Source: Neobacillus bataviensis (GTDB lineage Bacteria; Bacillota; Bacilli; Bacillales_B; DSM-18226). From it: DNA of 64,000 nucleotides. A program made the position numbers and the translations under genes. Shown here one piece after another: positions 8,405-17,650 of this stretch (positions are counted from its first letter, which is position 1; every line of letters starts with the position of its first letter). The stretch covers positions 434,001 to 498,000 of the forward strand of contig NZ_JAHXYW010000003.1 in assembly GCF_019969725.1 (NCBI RefSeq), given 5' to 3'. The notes beneath the pieces were generated by a model. The model was given only the letters and a program-made list of their open reading frames with translations. It made no database searches and was not told the DNA's origin.

Positions 8405-10225
8405 TCAGTATACATCACGCTGATAACGTTTTTGCTGCTGGAGCTCGGCAAGATAAGCTTCAGCGTTTTCACGACTCATAGCGCCTTCTTTTTCAATAAT
8501 GTCAAGAAGAGTGTTATGAACATCGTGCGCCATATGTTTCTCGTCACCGCAAATATAAACCACTGCACCCTCTTCCAGCCAAGCAAACAATTCTTTACTT
8601 TGTTCAAGCATGCGGTGTTGTACATACACCTTTTTATCTGTATCACGTGAAAAAGCAACATCCATTTTTGTCAGGACACCGTTTTTCAACCATTTTTGCC
8701 ATTCAGTCTGATAAAGGAAATCGGTTACGAAATGCTGGTCCCCGAAGAACATCCAAGCTTTCCCTTCCGCTCCTGCTTCTTCACGCTCCTTCATAAAGGA
8801 ACGGAATGGAGCTACACCTGTCCCTGGACCGACCATGATTATCGGAGTATCCGAGGCAGCAGGAAGCTTAAAATTTTCATTATGCTGAATAAAAACAGGC
8901 AGTTTGTCACCAGGCTGAAGACGTTCTGCTGTTAAAATCGAGCAAACACCTTTTCGTTCACGGCCGTGGGCATCATATCGAACGGCACCGATTGTTAAGT
9001 GTACTTCATCTGGGCTCGCAGATAAACTGCTTGCAATTGAATATAAACGAGCTGGGATTTTCCGAAGAATCGAAACAAATTCTTGGGCCGAGGTACCCCA
9101 TGCACCAAAATCACGAACGAAATCCACTAAATCACGTCCATGAATATAGGCTTTTAGTTTTTCCTCATTTCCTTGAGCTAAAAGCTCCTGTAGGGTTTCA
9201 TTACCTGTTAACTCCAACACCTTTTGTAGAAGAGGTTTCGTTAGAGTCGTAATTTCATAGTACGATTTCAAGGCTTCTTTTAGGGAGAGAATGTCCCCTT
9301 GTTTATTGAGAGTTACCCCAGCTTCAGAATCCCATTTCAATTCTGCCAATAGAAGTTCAACAAGTGCAGGGTCGTTTTCAGGGTAAATTCCGAGACTATC
9401 CCCTGGTTCATACGAAAGTCCAGAACCTTCAAGTGAGATTTCAAGGTGGCGCGTTTCTTTCTTGGAACCGCGGCCATTCAAATTAATATTTTCAAGAATT
9501 TCTGCTCTAAACGGATTTGATCTGGAGTATACAGATTCAACTACCTGTGTTGCCGCTGCCGTAACAGGTGCTTCATTACTGCCTTCAGCCTCACTTAAGC
9601 TGCTAAGTACTCCTTGAAGCCATTCGGATGCAGGTTCATCATAATCAACATCGCAGTCAAAGCGCGGATATAACCGTGTGCCGCCGAGCTCCTCCAACCG
9701 CGAATCAAATTCTTTACCTGTTTGACAGAAAAACTCATAAGAACTGTCTCCAAGTGCCAAAACTGAAAAATGGAGGTCATCAAGCTTCGGTGCTCTTTTA
9801 CTATGCAGAAACTCATGAAATGATAGGGCATTGTCAGGCGGATCCCCTTCACCATGTGTACTTACTATAATAAGAAGATTCTGGACCTTTTTAATATTAT
9901 TGGCTTTAAAATCACTCATGGAAGAAATAGTTACTTTAAATCCGTTCCCTTCAAGCTCCTTGCCCGTCTTATTAGCAAGACCCTTGGCATTCCCAGTCTG
10001 TGAACCATAAAGGATGGTCACCTCTTTTGAAATATTCTTTCCAGTACTTTGATTCGGAAGAACGGATGTTTGTGCATTTAATGCACCAAAAGCTAATGTC
10101 GTTGATGAAGCAGCAAGATACCCGCTTAGCCAAACTTTTTGAGATTCTGTTAATGTTGGCAATATACGGTTAAGGAGTTCTGCCTGCTCTTGATTAAACG
10201 GACTGTTCAATACTTGAAGTTGCAA
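8405..10225 (-). CDS. cysJ: Sulfite reductase (NADPH) flavoprotein alpha subunit
   Basis: Domains in order are a short helical N-terminus, an FMN flavodoxin domain (residues about 65-205, TILYGSQTGNAKGLA and STHGEGDPPDNA), an FAD-binding region with RLYSIASSLSASPDEVHLTIG, and the NADPH domain (MVGPGTGVAPFRSFM, YICGDEKHMAHDV). The most likely start is the TTG at 10225, giving MQLQVLNSPFNQEQ, which matches the Bacillus subtilis CysJ N-terminus as I remember it; GGGGTGAT lies just upstream. A GTG at 10234 is inside that ribosome binding site. The gene heads the cysJI operon, divergent from cysL. Confidence 0.95.
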   Translation of the reverse strand: MQLQVLNSPFNQEQAELLNRILPTLTESQKVWLSGYLAASSTTLAFGALNAQTSVLPNQSTGKNISKEVTILYGSQTGNAKGLANKTGKELEGNGFKVTISSMSDFKANNIKKVQNLLIIVSTHGEGDPPDNALSFHEFLHSKRAPKLDDLHFSVLALGDSSYEFFCQTGKEFDSRLEELGGTRLYPRFDCDVDYDEPASEWLQGVLSSLSEAEGSNEAPVTAAATQVVESVYSRSNPFRAEILENINLNGRGSKKETRHLEISLEGSGLSYEPGDSLGIYPENDPALVELLLAELKWDSEAGVTLNKQGDILSLKEALKSYYEITTLTKPLLQKVLELTGNETLQELLAQGNEEKLKAYIHGRDLVDFVRDFGAWGTSAQEFVSILRKIPARLYSIASSLSASPDEVHLTIGAVRYDAHGRERKGVCSILTAERLQPGDKLPVFIQHNENFKLPAASDTPIIMVGPGTGVAPFRSFMKEREEAGAEGKAWMFFGDQHFVTDFLYQTEWQKWLKNGVLTKMDVAFSRDTDKKVYVQHRMLEQSKELFAWLEEGAVVYICGDEKHMAHDVHNTLLDIIEKEGAMSRENAEAYLAELQQQKRYQRDVY

Positions 10226-10298
10226 CAAAATCACCCCACAAAGGTAAATATCATTTTTTGAAATTTAAAATTCATCTGACAAAAAATTGATTACTATT

Positions 10299-10327
10299 AT
10301 AATAGTTTTACTATTCCTATAAGTCAA
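10299..10327 (-). promoter_or_regulatory. SigA-type promoter of cysJI
   Basis: On the minus strand TTGACT (10327-10322) and TATTAT (10304-10299) are spaced by 17 bases. In Bacillus subtilis CysL activates this promoter from an upstream site; the AT-rich region 10328-10440 shared with cysL would hold it. Confidence 0.6.
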
Positions 10328-10361
10328 GTCGGTTTTAATAAAATTTCTTCGTAATAATAAC

Positions 10362-10390
10362 TTTACCGAAAGACAAGGAATTAGTAAAAT
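10362..10390 (+). promoter_or_regulatory. Probable promoter of cysL
   Basis: TTTACC (10362-10367) and TAAAAT (10385-10390) are separated by 17 bases, about 50 bases ahead of the cysL start codon. The back-to-back layout with the cysJ promoter is typical of LysR-regulated loci. Confidence 0.45.
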
Positions 10391-10442
10391 AAATATTAAT
10401 AATCAGAACTATTAATATTACTAATAATAAGGCGGGATATTT

Positions 10443-11342
10443 TTGTATTATGAAGAGTTAAAAACATTTGTTACCCTTGCAGAAGTTAAAAATTTCACCA
10501 AAACTGCAGAATTACTTCTAATGTCCCAGCCAAGTGTCAGCCTGCATATAAAAAATCTGGAGAAAGAGTTCCAGACAAAATTATTTCTTCGATCTCCAAA
10601 ATTCTTACAAATTACACCGACCGGGGAGATTTTATATGATCGTGCCAAGCAAATGATCACCATTTACGAACAGACGAAACAAGATATTTTAGAACATCAC
10701 GACTCCATTAAAGGCGAATTAAAGATTGGCGCTAGTTTTACCATCGGCGAATACATCCTGCCCTCGCTTCTGATTGATATTCAAAATGATTATCCCAAAT
10801 TGGACCTCCATGTCATAATCGGAAATACGGAGGAAATTGTTCAATCTGTTCGTTTGTATCAGGTTGATATTGGCCTGATTGAAGGCCAAACCAATGAAAA
10901 AGAAGTTTCCGTTCATTCATTTATGCAGGATAAATTATTTATTATTGCATCAAACAATCATGAACTTGTGAAAAAAAAGGAAGTGACGATGACCGACCTT
11001 CAAAATCAAGCATGGGTCTCCAGAGAATTAGGTTCAGGTACAAGGGAATATCTCAATCATGTAATCCGATCGAATGGTTTAAAGGTGAAATCTCTTCTAT
11101 CGATTAGTAGCAGTCAGGGTATAAAAGAAACTCTAATAAATGGAACAGGGCTATCACTTCTTTCCCATAGTGTGATTGAAAGAGATGTTCAGCAGGGACT
11201 TCTTTCTATTATAAAGGTAAAAAACCATCAATTTACCCGCACGCTTTCCTATATTATTGCGCCTATTATGGAGGACAAAAGGAATGTAAAAACCTTTATT
11301 AATGCACTGAATAAAAAATGGCCAAACAAAGGAAAAGGATAG
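10443..11342 (+). CDS. cysL: LysR-family activator of sulfite reductase (CysL)
   Basis: The 299-residue protein has an N-terminal winged helix (residues 1-60, LKTFVTLAEVKNFTKTAELL then SQPSVSLHIKNLEKEF) and a periplasmic-binding-protein-like effector domain. The TTG at 10443 follows AAGGCGGG and gives MYYEELKTFVTLAE. CysL of Bacillus subtilis activates cysJI, and the divergent position here supports orthology. Autorepression is usual in such pairs. Confidence 0.85.
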   Translation: MYYEELKTFVTLAEVKNFTKTAELLLMSQPSVSLHIKNLEKEFQTKLFLRSPKFLQITPTGEILYDRAKQMITIYEQTKQDILEHHDSIKGELKIGASFTIGEYILPSLLIDIQNDYPKLDLHVIIGNTEEIVQSVRLYQVDIGLIEGQTNEKEVSVHSFMQDKLFIIASNNHELVKKKEVTMTDLQNQAWVSRELGSGTREYLNHVIRSNGLKVKSLLSISSSQGIKETLINGTGLSLLSHSVIERDVQQGLLSIIKVKNHQFTRTLSYIIAPIMEDKRNVKTFINALNKKWPNKGKG

Positions 11343-11468
11343 TTCGAGCCGTTAATGCTCAACTATCCTTTTTAATTATCAACTATATGGCAGGATTTCT
11401 TCGTTTACACGATGAATATGTTAAGAAAATAATTATTGAGTGCCTAAATGGATGAAAGGATGTTAGCA

Positions 11469-12299
11469 TTGCAAAAAGGAAACGGCTTTCAAATTATTCG
11501 TGTACCAATCTCTACACCCACATTGCTTCCGCATACGACTACTAATTGCTATTTAATCGGAAACAGCCAGGAAAGTATTTTAATAGATGCGGGATTTGAT
11601 CAACCTAATACAAAAATAGATTTAGAGACAGCGATAGAAGAAAATGGCCTGGCCATTCCTAAGACTATCATACTGACACACTGGCACCCGGACCATGCGC
11701 CTGGTGTTCGTCAATTAGTCGATTGGGACCCTATTGTTTATTGCCATCCACTTGAAAAACAAATGACACTTGAGGCCATTTCACCATGGAGCAAATTATC
11801 CTTTTTAAATGATGGAGATATTGTTTCTGTAGCTGGCCATGACCTAACCATTCTTCACGCTCCAGGTCATACAGCGGGGCAATTAAACCTCTATATCCCG
11901 TCTGAAAAGGTTCTACTTGCTGGAGATAATATTGTTGCAGAAGGAACCTCATGGATTGGTCCTCCAGACGGTGATATGTCGGACTATATTCATACATTAA
12001 ATCGGTTAAAGAAATTGGCCCTAACAAAAATCGGTCCCGGGCATGGTGATTGGGTATATATACCCTACGAACAAATTGATTTTGTGATAAATCGACGACT
12101 TTTTCGAGAAAACCAAATCAAGGAGCTTCTCGACATTCATAAGAGACTTACTTCAACTGAATTAACTAACATTATTTACGCCAAGCTTCCTCACCCAAGT
12201 GTTTTTGAAGTGGCAAAAAGAACGACTGAGGCCCATTTGATTAAATTAATGAAAGAAGGTTTTGTATTATCAGATCTTTCCTATTACTCACTAAAATAA
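11469..12299 (+). CDS. MBL-fold metallo-hydrolase
   Basis: The metal-binding signature HWHPDH appears near residue 70, followed by further ligands in HAPGHTAGQ, LAGDNIV and GPGHGD. A C-terminal helical extension (residues about 205-275) resembles the LACTB2-like or RNase-Z-like tail found in thioesterase/glyoxalase II relatives. I place the start at TTG 11469, nine bases after AAAGG; ATGs at 11448 and 11460 are in frame but badly placed relative to that site. The substrate is unknown. Its last nine bases overlap the end of the convergent Nudix gene. Confidence 0.8.
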   Translation: MQKGNGFQIIRVPISTPTLLPHTTTNCYLIGNSQESILIDAGFDQPNTKIDLETAIEENGLAIPKTIILTHWHPDHAPGVRQLVDWDPIVYCHPLEKQMTLEAISPWSKLSFLNDGDIVSVAGHDLTILHAPGHTAGQLNLYIPSEKVLLAGDNIVAEGTSWIGPPDGDMSDYIHTLNRLKKLALTKIGPGHGDWVYIPYEQIDFVINRRLFRENQIKELLDIHKRLTSTELTNIIYAKLPHPSVFEVAKRTTEAHLIKLMKEGFVLSDLSYYSLK

Positions 12300-12965
12300 A
12301 AGCTTATAATCGTTACTATTAAATTTAGGCATGATAGGAGGTTCACTAGATTGATGGGTTGCAATGGTTTTTAATGTATGAATGGTGGGTGGAGGCAAAG
12401 GCATCTTGCCATTATGATATTCTGATAAGGCATCTGCAGGTGAAATCCATTTGGCGTCGCTAATTTCTTTTTGATCAGGTTTTGGCAGCTGCCCTTCTGG
12501 AAGCTGGGCAATAAAAAAACGAGTATCAAAGCGAATCCGACTAACATTTGGTGTAATGATATGGCCAAAATAGTGCAAACTTTCCAGATTAAATTGAAGT
12601 CTTTCGTTTTTTAACATTTGCAAGAAAGTAAGTTCCCCATTAATGAGCTGACGGCGGTATTCCCTCTCTTTTTCCAAATCCATAAGAAATACGGAACCGT
12701 CTTCAGCGCTGCAAAGTAAAATTCCTACCTCTTCAAATAGTTCTCTTGCTGCGGCAACATAATACGCAAGCTCAAAGTATTCATTTCGGTTGCCAACTAT
12801 TTCATTTTGAAAATCTTGGACTTCATCCCCCTTGTCTACTGCTCCACCCGGGAAAACATAAACCCCTGCCATGAATTTCATTGTTTCAGGTCTTTTTGTC
12901 AGATAGACCATAGATTGTTGATTCATTAATACTACCGTTGATGCAGGTCTTGGAATCGCACTCAT
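12291..12965 (-). CDS. Nudix hydrolase with long insertion (NUDT19/CoA-diphosphatase-like)
   Basis: The 224-residue protein contains a split Nudix box: GGAVDKGDE at about residues 36-44, then an insertion of about 25 residues, then the catalytic helix ARELFEEVGIL. The insertion between the glycine loop and the REXXEEXG helix is characteristic of the NUDT19 group, whose members hydrolyse CoA and CoA esters. Function here is by family resemblance only. The ATG follows AAGGTGG. Confidence 0.8.
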   Translation of the reverse strand: MSAIPRPASTVVLMNQQSMVYLTKRPETMKFMAGVYVFPGGAVDKGDEVQDFQNEIVGNRNEYFELAYYVAAARELFEEVGILLCSAEDGSVFLMDLEKEREYRRQLINGELTFLQMLKNERLQFNLESLHYFGHIITPNVSRIRFDTRFFIAQLPEGQLPKPDQKEISDAKWISPADALSEYHNGKMPLPPPTIHTLKTIATHQSSEPPIMPKFNSNDYKLLF

Positions 12966-13040
12966 TTTTGGACCACCTTTGTTTCAAAGTTTATTACTTG
13001 TTATATTCAACTAATTAAGGCAAATTCCCTTCCATTAAAT

Positions 13041-13066
13041 AAAAAAGCACACTGTTTCCAGTATGC
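13041..13066 (-). terminator. Intrinsic terminator of the DinB-family gene
   Basis: GCACACTG (13047-13054) and CAGTATGC (13059-13066) pair with one mismatch around TTTC, with six A residues at 13041-13046 forming the T-tract on the minus strand. Confidence 0.75.
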
Positions 13067-13088
13067 TTGATTTTGTTTAGGTTTTTTT

Positions 13089-13592
13089 TTAAATGACAGG
13101 CGCTTCCATACCCATATGGACCCATTCCTCTCTAGCAGGACCATAAACTCCAGGAACTGTGATTCCAGCTTGACGCATGAGCACTGTCATTTGTCCGCGA
13201 TGATGAATGAGATGTTTAAGGAAAAGCGAAAGAGTCACGGATTTCGGCATTTCCATCCCAAACACATTTTTCATTTCCTTTAAGGTATCGTCTGTCCATT
13301 GCTTCTGAACACCATCAATCGTGTCAGCGCTTACTTTTCGAAAAGCTTCCGCAATTTCTTTTGCTGATGTTGGAACTGTGTTATCGTTTTCCACCATATC
13401 CACTTTAATTCCGAACTCATTAAGCATTCCTGGTGTACTTGTTACAACATGCCAGGCAATTCTCCCTAAACTGCGGTCATCCGGCGTCACCATTTGCTGT
13501 AGGGAACTATCTGTCAGTGCATCCATGAGCTTTTGTGTTGAAGCAGCTTCTTGATTCCATTCCTGAATAAATTCATTAATCGAGGTATACAT
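13089..13592 (-). CDS. DinB-family (YfiT/DinB four-helix bundle) protein
   Basis: The 167-residue product from the ATG at 13592 (after GGAGGAAAA) starts MYTSINEFIQEWNQE. It has the DinB pattern of three metal-binding histidines: RIAWHVV near residue 50 and LKHLIHHRGQM near residue 130. DinB proteins are four-helix bundles, several of which act as thiol-dependent transferases with mycothiol or bacillithiol. No DNA-damage operator is apparent upstream, so damage induction is not supported here. Confidence 0.8.
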   Translation of the reverse strand: MYTSINEFIQEWNQEAASTQKLMDALTDSSLQQMVTPDDRSLGRIAWHVVTSTPGMLNEFGIKVDMVENDNTVPTSAKEIAEAFRKVSADTIDGVQKQWTDDTLKEMKNVFGMEMPKSVTLSLFLKHLIHHRGQMTVLMRQAGITVPGVYGPAREEWVHMGMEAPVI

Positions 13593-13721
13593 AATATTTT
13601 CCTCCGCTCTCATTTTTAACCAATTAATGGCGTTTAAAGTATAGCATGATGGATTTAAAATACAAAATTTCTAGAAGGTTTCTATTAAAGATAAAACAGG
13701 CTGAAATTCTTCAGTAACACT

Positions 13722-13744
13722 AAAAAAACGCCATCACTGGCGTT
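13722..13744 (-). terminator. Terminator overlapping the stop codon of the small gene 13743-13883
   Basis: AACGCC (13727-13732) pairs with GGCGTT (13739-13744) around ATCACT, and the A-run 13722-13728 gives a T-tract on the minus strand. Confidence 0.7.
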
Positions 13745-13883
13745 AGGATAATTTATTTTCATTAATCATATTTTTTACATCCTGGGAAATTTTATCAAAT
13801 GTTTGATTTACTCTATTCAAAATCTCTTCCGGATCTGTTATTTCCTCTCGCTGTTCCTCAGATTCATAATTATTTTTTTCCAT
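13743..13883 (-). CDS. Small acidic hypothetical protein, 46 residues
   Basis: This short frame has an excellent ribosome binding site (AGGAGGTGAAACA before the ATG at 13883) and its own terminator directly at the stop codon, which together argue for a real gene. The product begins MEKNNYESEEQREE and ends NMINENKLS. It is highly charged and predicted to be a single amphipathic helix (EEILNRVNQTFDKISQDVKN). No family is recognised. Confidence 0.65.
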   Translation of the reverse strand: MEKNNYESEEQREEITDPEEILNRVNQTFDKISQDVKNMINENKLS

Positions 13884-14050
13884 TGTTTCACCTCCTACTT
13901 TATCCTTTGCTAAGATGGGAAAGTTTATAACTTTGAAATTTCACCTATTATTTTCTACCTGTTTTTTTCTCGATTTAGTACTAAAGAAACATTTACGAGC
14001 GTAATTTTATTTGGATGAATACTAATCTATTTTTTAGGAGTGAATTTCCA

Positions 14051-15628
14051 TTGAGGACTTTTGACACGATTTTAATTGGGAGCGGACATAACTCTTTAAT
14101 CACCGCAGCCTATTTAGCTAGAGCAGGACGAAGTGTACTAGTGCTTGAGAAAAACGACCGGCCTGGCGGGTTTCTCCGGACCGAGGAATTAACGTTACCG
14201 GGATTCAAGCATGATGTATTTTCAGCTGCCCATCCCCTATTCTTAACCGGACCTGCCTATGCTGATTTGGGTCCCTTGCTGGAAGCACGGGGACTCCGAT
14301 ATATAAATACCGATTTACCCACAGGCGTATCGATGGAAGACGGCAGGACAGCTGTCCTCCCGCGTGCCTTTGAGGATTTCATTTCAGAAGCGGATAAGCT
14401 GGCTCCAGGAGACGGTGGCGAACTCGCCAAAATGTTTGAAGGATTGCAGCCATACGTTAACGATGTTTTTTCATTATTTAATGTCGATTTATCTCGCACA
14501 GACTCATTGGCGGTAATAAATAGACTTATGCATAACGAAAGTGGGAGTGGCTATTCACCTTTTGCCGCGTCACTGTTCTCTACTGCACGAAACACCGTAG
14601 CTCCCTTTAAATCTCCGGTTTTAAAAGCAATGATTGCTTCTTGGGTAACCCATCTCGGACGAACGCCTGACGAAGTCGGCAGCGGAATCTGGGTCCCGCT
14701 TACCGTGATGGCATTAATGGGCGGCGGTATGCCGATACCGGAAGGTGGAAGCGAAATGCTTGCTAAATCTCTGGCCCAATTGGTGACGGATTTGGGTGGG
14801 GTTATCCGGACAAACACCATTGTTGACGAGATACTGGTAAAAGACGGCCGTGCGGTCGGTATACGCACGAAAGATGGAGAGAAATATCATGCTTCTCACT
14901 CTGTAGTGGCATCCACTACTCCAGATCAACTCTATTTGTCGCTACTTAAAGATACAGAAATACGACCACAAATTCGCACTCAAGCTAAAAATTATCGTTA
15001 CGGACGAGGCTGTGTGCAAATCAACCTTGCATTGAGCGAAGCGCCAAAATGGCTTGATGAGCGTTTTAATAGAGTTGGACAGCCGCATTTAACAGATGGT
15101 TTGGATGGTTTTACGATGGCAATTGCACAAGGGATGGCAGACCTTTTGCCAGAGAAGCCTACTTTTACTGTTGATTGTCCTACCAATCTCGATCCGACCC
15201 GCGCTCCCGCTGGAAAGGCAATTATGAGAATCCAGGTGCTTGAAGTGCCATGCCGTCCGCGTGGTGATGCCGCTGGAAAAATTAATGTTGGGGATGGAAC
15301 ATGGACGAAGGATTTAGCGGAGATGTTTACTGACAGGGTCCTTAATGTAGTCAGTAAACATATTCCTAATATTCCAAGAGCGATACTTGCTAAACATGTC
15401 GTGACTCCTAAATCGATAGCCCAGTTTAATCCGAATGCTGGTCCTGGTGATCCATACGGCGGAGCGCATGATCTCTCTCAAAGCTATCTGTTCCGGCCGC
15501 TTCCAGGACAGCCAAGCCATCAAACAGAAATTCCTAACTTATTTATGCTGGGCGCCGCAACCTGGCCGGGACATGGAATTAATGGTGGATCTGGGTATAT
15601 TGTTGCTCAGCAGCTGCTTAGTAAGTAG
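14051..15628 (+). CDS. Phytoene-desaturase-like FAD-dependent oxidoreductase
   Basis: The start TTG at 14051 follows AGGAGTGA and puts the dinucleotide-binding motif at the very N-terminus (TILIGSGHNSLITAAYLA), with the second part VLVLEKNDRPGGFLRTEE. The C-terminal end carries the second FAD signature MLGAATWPGHGINGGSGY. At 525 residues it resembles the CrtI/PYROXD2-like group of the amine oxidase superfamily. No crtM or crtB phytoene-synthase gene is nearby, so a carotenoid role is not supported. An ATG at 14015 is in frame but has no ribosome binding site. Confidence 0.8.
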   Translation: MRTFDTILIGSGHNSLITAAYLARAGRSVLVLEKNDRPGGFLRTEELTLPGFKHDVFSAAHPLFLTGPAYADLGPLLEARGLRYINTDLPTGVSMEDGRTAVLPRAFEDFISEADKLAPGDGGELAKMFEGLQPYVNDVFSLFNVDLSRTDSLAVINRLMHNESGSGYSPFAASLFSTARNTVAPFKSPVLKAMIASWVTHLGRTPDEVGSGIWVPLTVMALMGGGMPIPEGGSEMLAKSLAQLVTDLGGVIRTNTIVDEILVKDGRAVGIRTKDGEKYHASHSVVASTTPDQLYLSLLKDTEIRPQIRTQAKNYRYGRGCVQINLALSEAPKWLDERFNRVGQPHLTDGLDGFTMAIAQGMADLLPEKPTFTVDCPTNLDPTRAPAGKAIMRIQVLEVPCRPRGDAAGKINVGDGTWTKDLAEMFTDRVLNVVSKHIPNIPRAILAKHVVTPKSIAQFNPNAGPGDPYGGAHDLSQSYLFRPLPGQPSHQTEIPNLFMLGAATWPGHGINGGSGYIVAQQLLSK

Positions 15629-15692
15629 ACTATTTTATTATTTTATTTAAGAAAAAATTTATTACGCTTTTGAAATTGGGATAGCTCGTTTT

Positions 15693-15788
15693 ATGAGGAC
15701 AGGTGTCGCTGTTCTTTCAGGAACTCTGTCCTCATGAACGCCCCATGAGGACAACTTTTAGCTTACCTTTCACGATTTCTGTCCTCAT
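15693..15788. repeat. Two tandem hairpin units sharing an ATGAGGACAG/CTGTCCTCAT stem
   Basis: ATGAGGACAG at 15693-15702 pairs with CTGTCCTCAT at 15726-15735, and ATGAGGACA at 15745-15753 pairs with TGTCCTCAT within 15779-15788. The two units are offset by 52-53 bases but differ in loop sequence. They sit between convergent genes. They could act as a bidirectional terminator, although T-tracts are poor, or be copies of a dispersed palindromic repeat. Confidence 0.65.
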
Positions 15789-15804
15789 GAATGTTAACCA
15801 CTTA

Positions 15805-17547
15805 CTATTTTCGATCTGTCTCAAAAAAGAACTGCCGAGAGAGTGTTAATCCCATCACAAACAAAAATAAAGCAAAATACGCAGGAAGAAGATGGATAAA
15901 TGTGGTATATCCGATTACAAAATGAGTGACAATGCCGGAACAAAATGCTGGCACACCCCCAACTAGCAACGAATTCCAAACCCACTTCTCGCCTTGATGA
16001 AATCCCCACAATGCAATCATGATCACTAGCAAGCCGACACTTAATAAGGCACTGCCAAACCCAGCACGGTCATGAGCTATCAGGGGAATAAGCCTCCTGT
16101 TTAAATCATACATTTGATCAGGAGTCATACAAATAAACCCTAAATCCGTCAGGACAAAAACATTTGTGGCTCCAATCATAGAAATAAGCATTCCCCCAAT
16201 AATAAAAGCAAATCCTAGAACCACAAAGCAAAGCTGTCCCCAGAGGCTTTTTTTCCATGATGGATGATTCGTTCGATTTTTCGAAATCGGTGTGTGGATA
16301 GACTTTTTGGTTTTTCGTACCCCATTAATAAAAAAAGGAAAAAGAATAAACCAAAATAGTCCATGAAGCCAATCAAAATAACCAAAGCCAATAAACAATA
16401 ATATCCCTAAAAAGCCAACAACCGCCCCAATGTTTATCGCTTTTCGTGCCCAATGAATTCCATACTTCACTCCATGACGTGCTAATTGCATATATAAGAT
16501 TCCACCGGAGACCATCGTTCCAGCCAGCGTCATGCGATCATGGGCCATAAAATAAATAAAATTAGGGTTAATTGCCATTAATTCCTCTCGGGAAAATCCT
16601 AAAAAGGCTTCATCATATGGGAGAATCACCGTTGTCATACTAAAAAGCAAAGCAAGAATACCGCCAATAGTAATGAAAAGACCAAATAACCAATACCAGA
16701 TCCAGCCGGAAACCATTTCCCGCTCGTTATCCATTTGGTCCACAAAGGCTTCATTTATTCTTTTCGGGAGACCCGGACCGGAAAGGACATAGCCCCCTGA
16801 AAGCATAATGAGATCAGCACCTTCTGCATATAATTCCAGGGCATCTTCTGGTTCCAAGACTCCACCTGATAAAATGATTGGTATTTTATAAAAGCCGTTG
16901 GATTTAAGAAATCTTAATGATTGGATAAGTTCTTTTTGCTTATCTAGGAAAGTTAGTTCATTCCCAGCCCTTTCTTCTAAAATAATCCCATCCATCCTAG
17001 AATACTCAGAAATTTTTTCAAAAAGCTTGTTTGCCGGGACAGAAAGTAGAATCGGTTTATTGGAAATTAAATCCTTAAACACTAGCAGTTCTTCATGGTC
17101 GAATGATTTTTCCAAGACTATGGCATCTCCATAAGGAGAAAGAGACGGTAACAAGCTATGTAATTCTTCAACAGAAACCTCGGAGCTTATTCGGATAAAA
17201 ATTGGTTTATTTAAAGGCTTAAACTTTTCCAGTTTTCGAATAGACTTCTCCATGCCGAGCGACTCGAGTGGAGTGGGAAACATGATTTCATCTCTTTGTT
17301 TTGAAAAACGGGCATATTTATCGGCATCATTTGGCAAACGGGAAATGGGACCTATCTCAATAAAACCAAATCCAAGATTAGAAAAAGACGCTGATCCTGA
17401 TAATGAAGGATCTATTTTCCCGCTTAATCCTACTGAACTTGAAAAAGTAAGACCTAAAATATTTTTTTGAAGTAATGGTGATGGAGCCATATGGCCTAAA
17501 AATTCGATAAAATTAGGTCCGCCTGGGAGAGATGCAATCATATTCAT
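15805..17547 (-). CDS. Dihydroorotate-dehydrogenase-like barrel fused to a duplicated membrane domain
   Basis: Residues 1-270 read like a class 2 DHODH barrel: PLLQKNILGLTFSSSVGLSG, LGFGFIEIGPIS, KPIFIRIS, IILSGGV, and the FMN-phosphate motif LIMLSGGYVLSGPGLPKRI. The usual catalytic serine/cysteine loop and the asparagine cluster for orotate are not evident. Residues 280-570 form about eight membrane helices in two related halves, each with a conserved AHDR (335-338 and 491-494). The remaining similarity is DEAFLGFSREEL versus DLGFICMTPDQM just before it. Length is 580, far above a normal DHODH (about 310-350). A role in pyrimidine synthesis is therefore doubtful. Confidence 0.75.
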   Translation of the reverse strand: MNMIASLPGGPNFIEFLGHMAPSPLLQKNILGLTFSSSVGLSGKIDPSLSGSASFSNLGFGFIEIGPISRLPNDADKYARFSKQRDEIMFPTPLESLGMEKSIRKLEKFKPLNKPIFIRISSEVSVEELHSLLPSLSPYGDAIVLEKSFDHEELLVFKDLISNKPILLSVPANKLFEKISEYSRMDGIILEERAGNELTFLDKQKELIQSLRFLKSNGFYKIPIILSGGVLEPEDALELYAEGADLIMLSGGYVLSGPGLPKRINEAFVDQMDNEREMVSGWIWYWLFGLFITIGGILALLFSMTTVILPYDEAFLGFSREELMAINPNFIYFMAHDRMTLAGTMVSGGILYMQLARHGVKYGIHWARKAINIGAVVGFLGILLFIGFGYFDWLHGLFWFILFPFFINGVRKTKKSIHTPISKNRTNHPSWKKSLWGQLCFVVLGFAFIIGGMLISMIGATNVFVLTDLGFICMTPDQMYDLNRRLIPLIAHDRAGFGSALLSVGLLVIMIALWGFHQGEKWVWNSLLVGGVPAFCSGIVTHFVIGYTTFIHLLPAYFALFLFVMGLTLSRQFFFETDRK

Positions 17548-17650
17548 CCCTCGATGAATAAACTCTCAGCCCACAGTCTTTGGGAGCCGGGATACTATTG
17601 GCTTAAAAAGTGTATGATAGGACCAATCCGGCATTTTACTATCCCCGCTT

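Noticed and set aside
10443..10445. TTG start codons as a sign of a frameshift or pseudogene
   Set aside because: TTG starts occur in many genes here (cysJ, cysL, the NCS1 permease, the oxidoreductase), each with a well-placed ribosome binding site, so they are ordinary for this host.
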